DNA of 64,000 nucleotides from UBA6168 sp041741095 (GTDB lineage Bacteria; Bacteroidota; Bacteroidia; Chitinophagales; Saprospiraceae): assembly GCA_041741095.1 (NCBI GenBank), contig JBGSKQ010000095.1, positions 124,001-188,000 on the forward strand, in the 5' to 3' direction. Below are positions 44,508 through 53,001 of this stretch, piece after piece (position 1 is the stretch's first letter; every line of letters begins with the position of its first letter). A model generated the notes under the pieces. The model had not been told where the DNA came from. It did not search any database and saw only the letters and a list, made by a program, of their open reading frames with translations. The position numbers were made by a program, and so were the translations under genes.

Positions 44508-47500
44508 TTATCCAACCGGCGCAAAATCCTTGGCACCGAGCATGGCCATATCTTCGTAGGTTTTCCAGCGAAGGTCTGTCAGTTCCTGGGCCAAGTTCAT
44601 CAGGCGCTCGGCTTCCGGCGGATTAATGCGGGTCAGGACTTTATAGCGCATTTCATTGTAAGCGTAATCCTTCAAATTGATTTTCGGCCTGGGCGAGTCC
44701 AGTACAAATGGGTTGTCGCCAGCCGAACGCAATGTAGGGTTGTAGCGCAACAAGGGCCAATAGCCAGATGCCACCGCCAAATCCTGTTGGTTCAAGCCCT
44801 TTGTCATGTCTATGCCGTGGGCGATGCAGTGGCTATAGGCCAAAATCAGCGATGGGCCTTGGTAGGCTTCTGCTTCCCGCATGGCTAATAGGGTCTGCTG
44901 TGGGTTGGCGCCCATTGCTATTTGCGCCACATAGACGTTGCCATAAGAAATGGCCTGCAAGGCAAGGTCTTTTTTGCCCACCCGCTTGCCACCGTAGGCA
45001 AATTTGGCGGTAGCAGCGGTAGGTGTGGCTTTTGACATTTGGCCACCTGTATTGGAGTAAACCTCCGTATCAAGCACCAAAATATTCACGTTGCGCCCAC
45101 TCGCCATTACGTGGTCGAGGCCGGAGGAGCCAATGTCGTAGGCCCAACCGTCGCCGCCCACCAGCCAGATGCTGCGGCGTACCAGATGGTCAGCAACAGA
45201 AAGGAGATCTTCGGCCATGGCATTGCCAGCCAGTTTTATCAATTTCACCTTCAGACGGGCCACCCTGATGCGTTGCTCACGGATATCAGTTTCCGTGTTT
45301 TGCGGTGCTTCGATGATGTCTTTTACGAGGGTAGGGCCGATTTCCCCTTCAAGTTTTTTCATCAAATCTTGTGCGACGGCGAAGTGTTTGTCGCTGGCTA
45401 CCCTCATGCCCAGGCCGAATTCGGCATTGTCTTCAAAAAGTGAGTTTGACCAAGCGGGGCCACGGCCTTCGGCGTTTGTCGTCCAGGGCGTGGTGGGCTG
45501 GTTGCCGCCATAAATGGACGAACATCCCGTGGCATTGGCCACGATGAGCCGGTCTCCAAACAGTTGCGACAGCAAACGCACATAAGGCGTTTCACCACAG
45601 CCGGCACATGCGCCACTGAACTCAAATAAAGGCTCCAGGAACTGCGCCCCCCGTACGCTCGAAAAGTCAACTTTTGAGCGGTCGTTGATGGGTATTTTTT
45701 CAAAAAACTCAATATCTGTGCGGGTTTTGCCTATCATTTCTTCTTCTTTCTGCCGCAGGTTGATGGCTTTCACGCCGCTTTCTTTCAGGCTCTTGGCGGG
45801 GCAGACTTCCACGCAGAGACCGCAGCCCGTGCAGTCTTCTGCATAAATCTGCAAGGTGTATTGGGTTTCTGGGAAACCACGGGCAGAAATCGGTGCAGAT
45901 TTGAAACCCTCCGGCGCTTTGTTCAAAACATTTTCATGGTAAAACTTGGAACGGATAACGCTGTGCGGGCAAACGAAGCTGCAATTGCCGCACTGTATGC
46001 AAATGTCTGGTTCCCAGACAGGTATGAAGTCGGCAATGTCCCTTTTTTCCCATTTGGTTGTGCCGCTGGGATAGGTTCCGTCCACTGGAATTGAACTTAC
46101 AGGCAGTTCGTCGCCGTGGCCACTCATCATTTTGGCAGTAACTTCCTGCACAAAAACGGGCGCTGCGGCTGGCACGGTTTGTTGAAAATCCACCTTGCTG
46201 CTCACCTTATTTGGCACCACTACTTCAAAGAGGTTTTCCAAGGTATTGTCCACCGCTTTGAAGTTCATTTCCACTACGTGCTTGCCCTTGTTGGAGTAGG
46301 TTTTTTCGATGGCTTTTTTGATTTGTTTTATCGCTTCCTCTTTGGGCAAAACACCGCTGAGGGCAAAAAAACAAGTCTGCATAATGGTATTGATGCGGCG
46401 GCCCATCCCGTTATCAAGTGCCACTTGGGTGGCATCTATTACATTGAATTTCAGTTTTTTATCAATAATCTGTTGTTGCGCTGGGCGGGGCAGCTTTTCC
46501 CAAACCTCGTTGGCAGGGTAGGGGCTGTTCAGCAGGAAAGTGGCACCCGGAGCGGCATATTGCAGCACGTCCGTTTTTTTGATAAAATTGAACTGGTGGC
46601 AGGCCACAAAACCCGCCTCTTTGATGAGGTAGGGCTGGCGGATGGGCCTTGGCCCAAAGCGCAGGTGCGACACGGTCTGCGAGCCAGATTTTTTGCTGTC
46701 GTAAACAAAATAGCCCTGTGCAAACAGCTCGGTATTTTCTCCGATGATTTTGATGCTGTTTTTATTGGCACCCACCGTTCCATCGGCACCCAGGCCAAAG
46801 AAAACGGCCTTTGTCTCGTCGGCTTGTTCTATGTTAAAATGGGCATCAAAGGTCAGGCTGGTATGTGTTACGTCGTCGTTGATGCCGATGGTGAAGTGGT
46901 TCTTTGGCACATCTTTATTTAGTTCGTCAAAAATGCCTTTCACCATCGCTGGGGTAAACTCTTTGGAGGAAAGCCCATATCGGCCACCGATGACGGCTTT
47001 CAAATGAAAGCCCCACAATGGCTCGGACGTTTTGGAAGCTGCTTGGTCTCTAAACCCGTGGCCTTCGGCCAATGCCGTCACTACGTCTTGATACAATGGT
47101 TCCCCGATGCTGCCAGGTTCCTTAGTGCGGTCGAGCACGGCGATGCTTTTTGTTGTTTTGGGCAAAACCGCCAGGAAATGCCCTTCGGCAAATGGCCGGT
47201 AAAGCCGCACCTGCACCACGCCTACTTTTTCACCTTTTTCTTGTAAAAATTCAGCGGTTTCGATGGCCGTCTCCGATCCGCTGCCCATCAGCACGATGAC
47301 CCGCTCGGCTTCCGGGTGGCCGAAATAGTCGAATGGCCTGTACTGCCGCCCGGTCATGTTGGCAAATTGCCCAAAAAGCTCGTCCACGATGCCAGGGGTT
47401 TTAAGATAAAACGTGTTGGACGATTCCCGGCCCTGGAAATAAATATCGGGGTTTTGCGCTGTGCCACGGATGAAAGGATTGTCAGGGTTGAGCGCCCTGG

Positions 47501-48119
47501 CCCTGTGCTCCCGTACCAGACGGTCGTTGAGCATCATACGGATGTCCTCCTCGTCCAACATGCTGATTTTGTTCACTTCGTGCGAGGTGCGGAAACCATC
47601 GAAAAAGTGGATAAAAGGTATCCTCGAACGCAAGGTGGCCACCTGTGAAATCAAGGCAAAATCGTGCGCCTCCTGCACCGATGCGGCACAGAGCATGGCC
47701 CAGCCCGTCGCACGGCAGGCCATCACGTCGGAGTGGTCGCCAAAGATGGAAAGTGCCTGTGCAGCAAGGGACCTTGCCGCTACATTGAACACAGTCGGCG
47801 TGAGTTCCCCGGCTATTTTGTACATATTGGGTATCATGAGCATCAAGCCCTGTGACGCCGTGAAAGTGGTCGTGAGGGCACCGACCTGCAATGAACCGTG
47901 AACGGCTCCGGCGGCCCCGCCTTCGTGCTGCATTTCGATTACGTCGGGAATGTTGCCCCATAGGTTGGGGATGCCCTTTGCGGCCCATTCGTCGCAAAAC
48001 TCGGCCATGGGCGAGGAAGGGGTGATGGGGTAGATGGCGCAAACTTCGTTGACCCGGTAGGCGATATACGCTGCGGCTTCATTGGCGTCTATGGTGGCTA
48101 CTTTTCGTGCTTTCGGCAT
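44508..48119 (-). CDS. nifJ: Pyruvate:ferredoxin (flavodoxin) oxidoreductase
   Basis: 1203 aa single-chain PFOR that oxidises pyruvate to acetyl-CoA with ferredoxin or flavodoxin as acceptor. Domain I starts YIAYRVNEVCAIYPITPSSPMAE, with EMQHEGGAAGAVHG. Two 4Fe-4S motifs (IQCGNCSFVCPHSV and CTGCGLCVEVCPAKS) lie near residues 690-760. A third cluster and the thiamine-diphosphate domain follow (GACAGCGETPYV, NATGCSSIYGG, GDGWAYDIGSSGLDHV, SNTGGQMSKATP). All pieces are present. The enzyme is oxygen sensitive in many species, which suggests low-oxygen or anaerobic phases of life. Confidence 0.96.
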   Translation of the reverse strand: MPKARKVATIDANEAAAYIAYRVNEVCAIYPITPSSPMAEFCDEWAAKGIPNLWGNIPDVIEMQHEGGAAGAVHGSLQVGALTTTFTASQGLMLMIPNMYKIAGELTPTVFNVAARSLAAQALSIFGDHSDVMACRATGWAMLCAASVQEAHDFALISQVATLRSRIPFIHFFDGFRTSHEVNKISMLDEEDIRMMLNDRLVREHRARALNPDNPFIRGTAQNPDIYFQGRESSNTFYLKTPGIVDELFGQFANMTGRQYRPFDYFGHPEAERVIVLMGSGSETAIETAEFLQEKGEKVGVVQVRLYRPFAEGHFLAVLPKTTKSIAVLDRTKEPGSIGEPLYQDVVTALAEGHGFRDQAASKTSEPLWGFHLKAVIGGRYGLSSKEFTPAMVKGIFDELNKDVPKNHFTIGINDDVTHTSLTFDAHFNIEQADETKAVFFGLGADGTVGANKNSIKIIGENTELFAQGYFVYDSKKSGSQTVSHLRFGPRPIRQPYLIKEAGFVACHQFNFIKKTDVLQYAAPGATFLLNSPYPANEVWEKLPRPAQQQIIDKKLKFNVIDATQVALDNGMGRRINTIMQTCFFALSGVLPKEEAIKQIKKAIEKTYSNKGKHVVEMNFKAVDNTLENLFEVVVPNKVSSKVDFQQTVPAAAPVFVQEVTAKMMSGHGDELPVSSIPVDGTYPSGTTKWEKRDIADFIPVWEPDICIQCGNCSFVCPHSVIRSKFYHENVLNKAPEGFKSAPISARGFPETQYTLQIYAEDCTGCGLCVEVCPAKSLKESGVKAINLRQKEEEMIGKTRTDIEFFEKIPINDRSKVDFSSVRGAQFLEPLFEFSGACAGCGETPYVRLLSQLFGDRLIVANATGCSSIYGGNQPTTPWTTNAEGRGPAWSNSLFEDNAEFGLGMRVASDKHFAVAQDLMKKLEGEIGPTLVKDIIEAPQNTETDIREQRIRVARLKVKLIKLAGNAMAEDLLSVADHLVRRSIWLVGGDGWAYDIGSSGLDHVMASGRNVNILVLDTEVYSNTGGQMSKATPTAATAKFAYGGKRVGKKDLALQAISYGNVYVAQIAMGANPQQTLLAMREAEAYQGPSLILAYSHCIAHGIDMTKGLNQQDLAVASGYWPLLRYNPTLRSAGDNPFVLDSPRPKINLKDYAYNEMRYKVLTRINPPEAERLMNLAQELTDLRWKTYEDMAMLGAKDFAPVG

Positions 48120-48416
48120 TGTGTTTAGATTGGTAAGGGTCGAAATGACTTGTTAAAAATCTGATAATGAGCGCTTATGGCACATTGTCAATTTTTAAAA
48201 ACGCATTCCAACCATGCAAAAAACTACCGCCGAATGTAGCCGGGTAAGAAAGTTTGGAAGGGTGATATTTGTAGGCGCAGGTTATTGACTTTTATCAACT
48301 TCGGAATGAGTAAATGATTAAGGTGCCAATTTGTTGGTGTCGCTACTGTAATTCTTGATTTATAGGTAACCGTACTTGAAAATAATGAACTGCTTTTGGC
48401 CGATTCGCAGTATTGG

Positions 48417-48481
48417 TGGAGAGGCGGGGTTGTCGAACCCCGCAGTTTCGGAACTACCGGGTTGTCGAACCCCGCCTCCCA
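48417..48481. repeat. Tandem hairpins CGGGGTT-GTCG-AACCCCG
   Basis: Two adjacent near-identical small palindromes (7-bp arms, GTCG loop) enclosed by an outer GAGGCGG / CCGCCTC pairing. A REP-like structure; a distantly similar ATCAAACCCCG palindrome lies at 60846-60940. Confidence 0.7.
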
Positions 48482-48695
48482 ATGGTGGCTACCATTCATT
48501 TTTAATGTGAGTATCTATAAAAGCTGGTGCCTTTCGCCCCCATCTATCTTTGTATATCCTGAAATGCAATTCAAGGCAAACTTTTATTTACGCTGTATTT
48601 AGAATACGCTCACTGTATATTTTATCAATAAGGGTAGGAATAAAATTGATTTCCCAACTGATATGTGAATTCAATTCACTAATAAACGTATTCAG

Positions 48696-48767
48696 AAATA
48701 ATTACCGTGAAACCAACCCTGTTAGGGTTTCAAAACCCTAACAGGGTTGGTTTCACGGTAATTATTT
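48696..48767. repeat. Perfect palindrome with 35-bp arms
   Basis: 48696-48730 and 48733-48767 are exact reverse complements with only CA between them. The core is AACCCTGTTAGGGTTT. Its length and perfection imply a recent insertion or active maintenance. Confidence 0.92.
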
Positions 48768-48846
48768 CCAAACAGCTTTAATTCATTTAATTCCTCAAAA
48801 TATAGAAAGATGCTTTATCAAAATTATTTAAAAATAATTGTCAAAA

Positions 48847-48914
48847 TATACGTTTTCACGCAACGGCGCAACGTATAATTTGAAAACGTGGCATCAAAGC
48901 GCCGTTGCGTGAAA
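48847..48914. repeat. Inverted repeat with alternative pairings downstream of nhaD
   Basis: Perfect 16-bp arms TTTCACGCAACGGCGC (48854-48869) and its complement (48899-48914). The loop offers competing stems: TATACGTT/AACGTATA (48847/48870) and ACGTTTTCA/TGAAAACGT (48850/48881). It lies just past the nhaD stop and may form the 3' end of that mRNA. Confidence 0.75.
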
Positions 48915-48952
48915 TCCAAACTATCAAAGCACTTCCAGCTACTTCAAATCCC

Positions 48953-50233
48953 TTAAAACAACTGGCTTTGCAGGAAATAAACCGCTACCCCTGCAAAATA
49001 GCCCATCAGTGCCAGCAAGCTGATTTTTTTCAAATACCATAAAAAGTCAATCTTCTCCATGCCCATTGCTGCCACGCCTGCCGCCGAGCCGATGATGAGG
49101 CAACTGCCACCCGTACCGGCACAATAGGCCAGGAACAACCAAAAGCTGTCATCCACTGGGATTTGCTCTATGGGGTACATGCCCATCGCTGCTGCCACCA
49201 ATGGCACGTTGTCAACTATGGCGGACAAAAGGCCAATCGCAATGACGATGACGTGCTGATTGCCAATGGTATCTGCCAGCCAAGTGGCCAGGGTAGCCAA
49301 CATGCCCGCCGATTGCAGGGCAGAAATGGCCACCAGGATGCCCAGGAAAAACAGTACGCTGGCCGCATCAATTTTTTGCAGGGCATGTGCGACAGTCAGC
49401 GGCCCTTTTTCTTCGGTGTTCTTTTCGTGGTGCAACAACTCCGTCACCGTCCAAAGCACGCCCAGTGCCAGCAAGATTCCCATGTAGGGAGGCAGGTGCG
49501 TCAAAGTTTTAAACACTGGGACAAACAACAAGCCACCGACACCAAGGGCAAAAACCATGTTGCGTTCCCGGATGGAGGCAGTGCTTTCTTTTGATTGTAT
49601 GTCAGGGGGCAGTGTAGGGGCGTCATTTTTCATTTTCCAACTCAGGTACAGCAATGGAATGGCGAGGCAAGCAATACTTGGCAGGAACACTTTCAAAACG
49701 ATAGCGCCAGTGGTGATTTGGCCACCAATCCAAAGCATGGTAGTGGTCACGTCACCAATGGGCGACCACGCCCCTCCGGCATTGGCAGCGACCACGATAA
49801 TGCCTGCATAAAACAGCCTTTCCTTTTTATGCGTAATAATCTTGCGCAACAGCGAGACCATGACGATGGTGGTCGTGAGGTTGTCCAAAGCCGCAGAAAG
49901 GAAAAAAGTGATAAAACCTACAATCCACAACAGCTTGCGGGGGCTGCGGGTAACGATGCGGTCGGTGATGATTTGAAAGCCATTGTGCGAGTCCACCAAT
50001 TCTACAATCACCATTGCGCCGAGCAGGAAGAAAAGAATGCCTGACAATTCGCCAAGGTGCTCCTGCAAGTTGTGATTGACTGCATGTGGATCGCTTATGT
50101 TGTAGAGCATGTAAATGGTCCAGCAAAGGACCCCGGTGATGAGTGCCGATGCTGCTTTGTTGACATGGATAGGGTGCTCCAGGGCAATGGCAGCGTACCC
50201 GATAACGAAAGTTAGTAATAGTAAAATCTCCAT
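48953..50233 (-). CDS. nhaD: NhaD-type sodium:proton antiporter
   Basis: 426 aa inner-membrane protein of the ion-transporter superfamily with about 11-12 hydrophobic segments. Motifs are HPIHVNKAASALITG, FITFFLSAALDNLTTTIVMV, AANAGGAWSPIGDVTTTMLW and SAIVDNVPLVAAAMGMY; the two internal half-repeats each carry an N-T/N-V-P turn. It exchanges Na+ (or Li+) for H+. It follows a candidate 32-aa membrane-protein gene and a hairpin on the same strand. Confidence 0.92.
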   Translation of the reverse strand: MEILLLLTFVIGYAAIALEHPIHVNKAASALITGVLCWTIYMLYNISDPHAVNHNLQEHLGELSGILFFLLGAMVIVELVDSHNGFQIITDRIVTRSPRKLLWIVGFITFFLSAALDNLTTTIVMVSLLRKIITHKKERLFYAGIIVVAANAGGAWSPIGDVTTTMLWIGGQITTGAIVLKVFLPSIACLAIPLLYLSWKMKNDAPTLPPDIQSKESTASIRERNMVFALGVGGLLFVPVFKTLTHLPPYMGILLALGVLWTVTELLHHEKNTEEKGPLTVAHALQKIDAASVLFFLGILVAISALQSAGMLATLATWLADTIGNQHVIVIAIGLLSAIVDNVPLVAAAMGMYPIEQIPVDDSFWLFLAYCAGTGGSCLIIGSAAGVAAMGMEKIDFLWYLKKISLLALMGYFAGVAVYFLQSQLF

Positions 50234-50290
50234 AAGTTAGCTGTTTTGTTGCGGGTTCAAAATTATTTGACTGAGTAAATCGAAAGGCCG

Positions 50291-50322
50291 CAATAGGTTA
50301 TCTCTTGCCTGATAACCTATTG
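50291..50322. terminator. Perfect 12-bp inverted repeat between small gene and nhaD
   Basis: CAATAGGTTATC (50291-50302) and its exact complement (50311-50322) with an 8-nt loop. It lies 19 bp past the stop of the 32-aa gene and may end or process that transcript. Confidence 0.6.
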
Positions 50323-50340
50323 CTTTGCCTTTGTTATTTG

Positions 50341-50439
50341 TTATTCTTTCTTTTTGCTTTTGCCAAAAATGGCGTACAGCAAAAGCCCGGCAATAATTAC
50401 GACTGCGAGGATAGGATAAATATTTTCAAAAAAATCCAT
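50341..50439 (-). CDS. Very small membrane protein (32 aa)
   Basis: ATG at 50439 to TAA at 50341-50343 encodes MDFFENIYPILAVVIIAGLL with helix end LYAIF and a basic tail GKSKKKE. One TM helix with an acidic N-terminus and Lys-rich C-terminus obeys the positive-inside rule (C-in). It is followed by a hairpin and then nhaD on the same strand, 107 bp away. It could be an accessory subunit of a membrane complex. It is supported only by its layout and composition; no family is known to me. Confidence 0.5.
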   Translation of the reverse strand: MDFFENIYPILAVVIIAGLLLYAIFGKSKKKE

Positions 50440-50595
50440 GATGCTATATTTTTTGGCAATACCCTTTGGACTGCCATTATAAAATGCCTGTTGATGGAAA
50501 TGTTATTCCCAGACATACAGGTTGCGACAGGCTGCTCAACGGCAACCATACAGTTGGAGCCTTCACGCAAAAGGAATCACATGAAAGAAATGTAA

Positions 50596-50907
50596 TTAAA
50601 CGATAGCCTTTGGAGGCGGCAGGATGACGGGCTGGAAGATTTGTGTAGCCTCTAAGTCCGGGTCTTTAAAACAATGCTTCCATTCCAGTTCTAAACCCTT
50701 CGGTGGGTTGCTTATTTGGATGCGGAATACTTTGAGGAATTCGGTTTTTTCTACTTTGCCTTCCGTCGGCACACTGGATTTTTGGGCTTCAAATGCCACA
50801 CAGCTTTGGCTGAGGTTGTAATCCGGAGCTTGTACCGAAACGGCATTGCACCCAAGCACTGCTACCAGCATAAGCCAAGACATGATATGTCGAAATGAAG
50901 GTTTCAT
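50596..50907 (-). CDS. Small exported or lipoprotein-like protein (103 aa)
   Basis: Signal-like N-terminus (IMSWLMLVAVLGCNAVSVQA) with either a lipobox (VLGC) or a signal peptidase I site after VQA. The mature part is short and has two Cys (QSCVAF, WKHCFK) that could form a disulfide, then a Pro-rich end (PVILPPPKAIV). No domain is recognised. It is on the same strand as the 32-aa gene and nhaD but 156 bp upstream. Confidence 0.55.
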   Translation of the reverse strand: MKPSFRHIMSWLMLVAVLGCNAVSVQAPDYNLSQSCVAFEAQKSSVPTEGKVEKTEFLKVFRIQISNPPKGLELEWKHCFKDPDLEATQIFQPVILPPPKAIV

Positions 50908-51081
50908 TTTGTTCAGGTAGCGGCTAAAGTAGGTGATTTTTGAAGAAATAGCCAGCGACTACCGTTATTTGGGCAATTTGCCGATAAATATGATGATAGG
51001 TTAACATTGCATACCATTGACTTCAAACGGCCCAAGTTCTAAGAAGTAATGCTGCACTCTACTGACAATTTTCATCTGGCT

Positions 51082-51099
51082 GGTTGACACAAATCAACC
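51082..51099. promoter_or_regulatory. GGTTGA-N6-TCAACC inverted repeat upstream of glucokinase
   Basis: Perfect 6-bp arms with a 6-nt spacer, 79 bp before the glucokinase ATG. It may be a repressor-binding operator. A possible -33 TTTG lies just downstream (51102-51105). Confidence 0.3.
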
Positions 51100-51177
51100 A
51101 TTCGCTTTGCACAACTTTTTCATCTTGGCCGCTATTGTGGGGAACATTTGCCCACTTTTATTTACAACAATACTATC

Positions 51178-52206
51178 ATGCTGAAATCCATCATACCCAT
51201 TGCCTTTCCTAAACAGGAGGTTCCACCCGAAGGCACCCTTATTCTCGCAGCCGACATTGGCGGTACCAAGACCGATATGGCCTTTTTTGAAATAAACAAT
51301 GGCCTGCCTAGCTTGGTAAAAGAACAACGTTACCCTTCCAAGGAATGGCCTTCGCTGGTGGACATCGCACAGGATTTCTCCAAAGACGCCCGCCAGCCGG
51401 GGCGCATGTGCATCTCCTTTGCCGGCCCCATCCAGGATGGCAAGGCACAGGGGACCAACCTGCATTGGAGCATTGACAGCAAAGACATCGCTGCGGCGCT
51501 CGGCATCCCATCTGTATTTTTGATAAACGATCTGGAAGCCAACTGCTACGGCCTGGCGGCCCTGAAAGCCACCGACCTACAAATCATCTATCCCGGCAAA
51601 AACTATTCGGAGGGCAATGCCGCCGTCATATCGCCCGGCACTGGGCTGGGGGAGGGCGGTCTCTTTTGGGACGGGCAGGCATACCATCCCTTTGCTACAG
51701 AAGGAGGCCACACGCACTTTGCAGCCCGCACCGAACTGGACTGGGAACTCTTCCTTTACCTGGAAAAAAAATATGGCCACGTCAGTTGGGAGCGGGTCGT
51801 CTCAGGCCCCGGCATCTGCATGATTTTCAGCTTTTTGCGGGACGTGAAAGCATGGGAAACCCCCGACATTTTAAAAGAAGAAATGAAGGAACACGACCCT
51901 GCCGCAGCCATCAGTATTGCCGCCACGGAAGGCTGTCCTGTTTGTTCGGAAACGCTGCGATTGTTTACCCGCTACTTTGCGGAGGAAGCTGCCAACCTCG
52001 CCATGAAATTCAAGGCCACGGGCGGCATCTATATCGGCGGCGGCATCATACCAAAAATCTGGAACGAATCGCACCACGCCATTTTCAATGAACACTTCTT
52101 CAGCGTGGGCCGGATGCACCCGCTCGTGGAATCCGTGCCGGTTACTCTGATATTGAACCAAAAAACGGCGCTGTGGGGGGCGGGGTATTATGGGGCGTTT
52201 GGGTAG
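51178..52206 (+). CDS. glk: Glucokinase
   Basis: 342 aa, cytoplasmic, phosphorylates glucose with ATP. Start MLKSIIPIAFPK at 51178; the frame opens 30 nt earlier only with TTG. The phosphate-1 motif is LAADIGGTKTDMAFFE, the sugar-binding region has LINDLEANCYGL, and the phosphate-2 motif is VISPGTGLGEGG. The later EGGHTHFAAR and GGIYIGGGIIPK fit the GlcK/Glk family. It is complete and stands alone. Confidence 0.93.
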   Translation: MLKSIIPIAFPKQEVPPEGTLILAADIGGTKTDMAFFEINNGLPSLVKEQRYPSKEWPSLVDIAQDFSKDARQPGRMCISFAGPIQDGKAQGTNLHWSIDSKDIAAALGIPSVFLINDLEANCYGLAALKATDLQIIYPGKNYSEGNAAVISPGTGLGEGGLFWDGQAYHPFATEGGHTHFAARTELDWELFLYLEKKYGHVSWERVVSGPGICMIFSFLRDVKAWETPDILKEEMKEHDPAAAISIAATEGCPVCSETLRLFTRYFAEEAANLAMKFKATGGIYIGGGIIPKIWNESHHAIFNEHFFSVGRMHPLVESVPVTLILNQKTALWGAGYYGAFG

Positions 52207-52290
52207 AGATTTATATTGCATATTCAATTGCTCAAAAGGTCTTTTTGAAAAATGAATTAATTGGACTCAACGCCAATGCCAATTAATAAC

Positions 52291-52317
52291 GGGGCGACCG
52301 CAAGGGTCGCCCCTACG
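52291..52317 (+). repeat. REP palindrome R1 upstream of the RAYT gene
   Basis: 9-bp arms GGGGCGACC / GGTCGCCCC with a GCAAG loop plus TACG. A half copy follows at 52331-52347. It is the exact reverse complement of R2 at 52886-52912. Confidence 0.9.
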
Positions 52318-52350
52318 CCAATCAAAAACAGGGCGACCGCCCCAACCACT

Positions 52351-52890
52351 ATGAGAAAATACGATCCACGCATCCACCATCGCCGCAGCGTCCGATTGCG
52401 GGGATACGATTACAGCCAAGCAGGTGCCTATTTCGTCACCATTTGCGCACAAGGCAGGCGCTGTTTGTTTGGTGAAATCCATGAAAAGGAAATGTACTTG
52501 AATGAATTTGGGCAAATCGCCTACGATGAATGGGAAAAATTGCCTGAACGTTGGAAACATCTTGAATTGGGGGCATTCCAAATTATGCCAAACCACATGC
52601 ACGGGATATTTATAATTCAATCCGTTGAAGAGGAGGTTGATTTGTCGAACCCTAAATTGCAATGGGCGAATAAGCCTACGTTGGGTCAGGTGGTTGGTGC
52701 GTATTGTTCCATTGTTTCCACCCAATGTTTTGAATTTATGCGACAAAACGAACCCAACGAATATCTTGGCAAGGTATGGCAACGTGGGTTTCATGAACAT
52801 ATCATACGGGATATGGTATCGTTCGACAAGATTTCAAATTACATTATTACCAATCCAGAAAATTGGGAAAACGACAAATTTTACCCGTAG
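52351..52890 (+). CDS. REP-associated tyrosine transposase (RAYT, Y1/IS200-like)
   Basis: 179 aa from ATG 52351; the frame is open further upstream only because the REP sequence is translatable. The HUH motif is MPNHMHG (His82 and His84). The family pattern RGYDYSQAGAYFVTICAQGR opens the domain, and WQRGFHEHIIRDMVSFDKI, then SNYIITNPENW, supplies the candidate catalytic Tyr. Such single-copy Y1 transposases nick DNA at REP hairpins and spread them. Its stop codon (52888-52890) lies inside REP R2. Palindromes R1, R2 and R3 flank it, so the gene and its substrate are together. Confidence 0.93.
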   Translation: MRKYDPRIHHRRSVRLRGYDYSQAGAYFVTICAQGRRCLFGEIHEKEMYLNEFGQIAYDEWEKLPERWKHLELGAFQIMPNHMHGIFIIQSVEEEVDLSNPKLQWANKPTLGQVVGAYCSIVSTQCFEFMRQNEPNEYLGKVWQRGFHEHIIRDMVSFDKISNYIITNPENWENDKFYP

Positions 52891-52912
52891 GGGCGACCCT
52901 TGCGGTCGCCCC
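52886..52912 (-). repeat. REP palindrome R2, overlapping the RAYT stop codon
   Basis: The exact reverse complement of R1. It begins CGTAG, and the TAG inside it is the RAYT stop. Confidence 0.9.
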
Positions 52913-52972
52913 TGGTATGCCCGGTGGTCGCCTCCCTCTGAACCCCGGCGGTCGTTCCCGCCACACATAACA

Positions 52973-52999
52973 GGGGCGACCGCAAGAGTCGCCCCTACG
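52973..52999 (+). repeat. REP palindrome R3
   Basis: Same orientation as R1 with one base changed (GAGTCGCCCC for GGGTCGCCCC). R2 and R3 face each other across 60 bp, the arrangement called a REPIN. R3 ends 2 bp before the stop of the next minus-strand gene. Confidence 0.88.
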
Positions 53000-53001
53000 C
53001 A

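Larger units (their letters stand above)
48120..48952. other. Palindrome-rich intergenic region
   Basis: 833 bp without a supported gene. It holds three separate inverted repeats (48417-48481, 48696-48767, 48847-48914) and an isolated TATCTTTG box at 48545-48552 (+) with no gene behind it. Confidence 0.6.

Noticed and set aside
52261..52350. 30-codon N-terminal extension of the transposase
   Set aside because: It is the REP sequence read in frame; the family start is the ATG at 52351.
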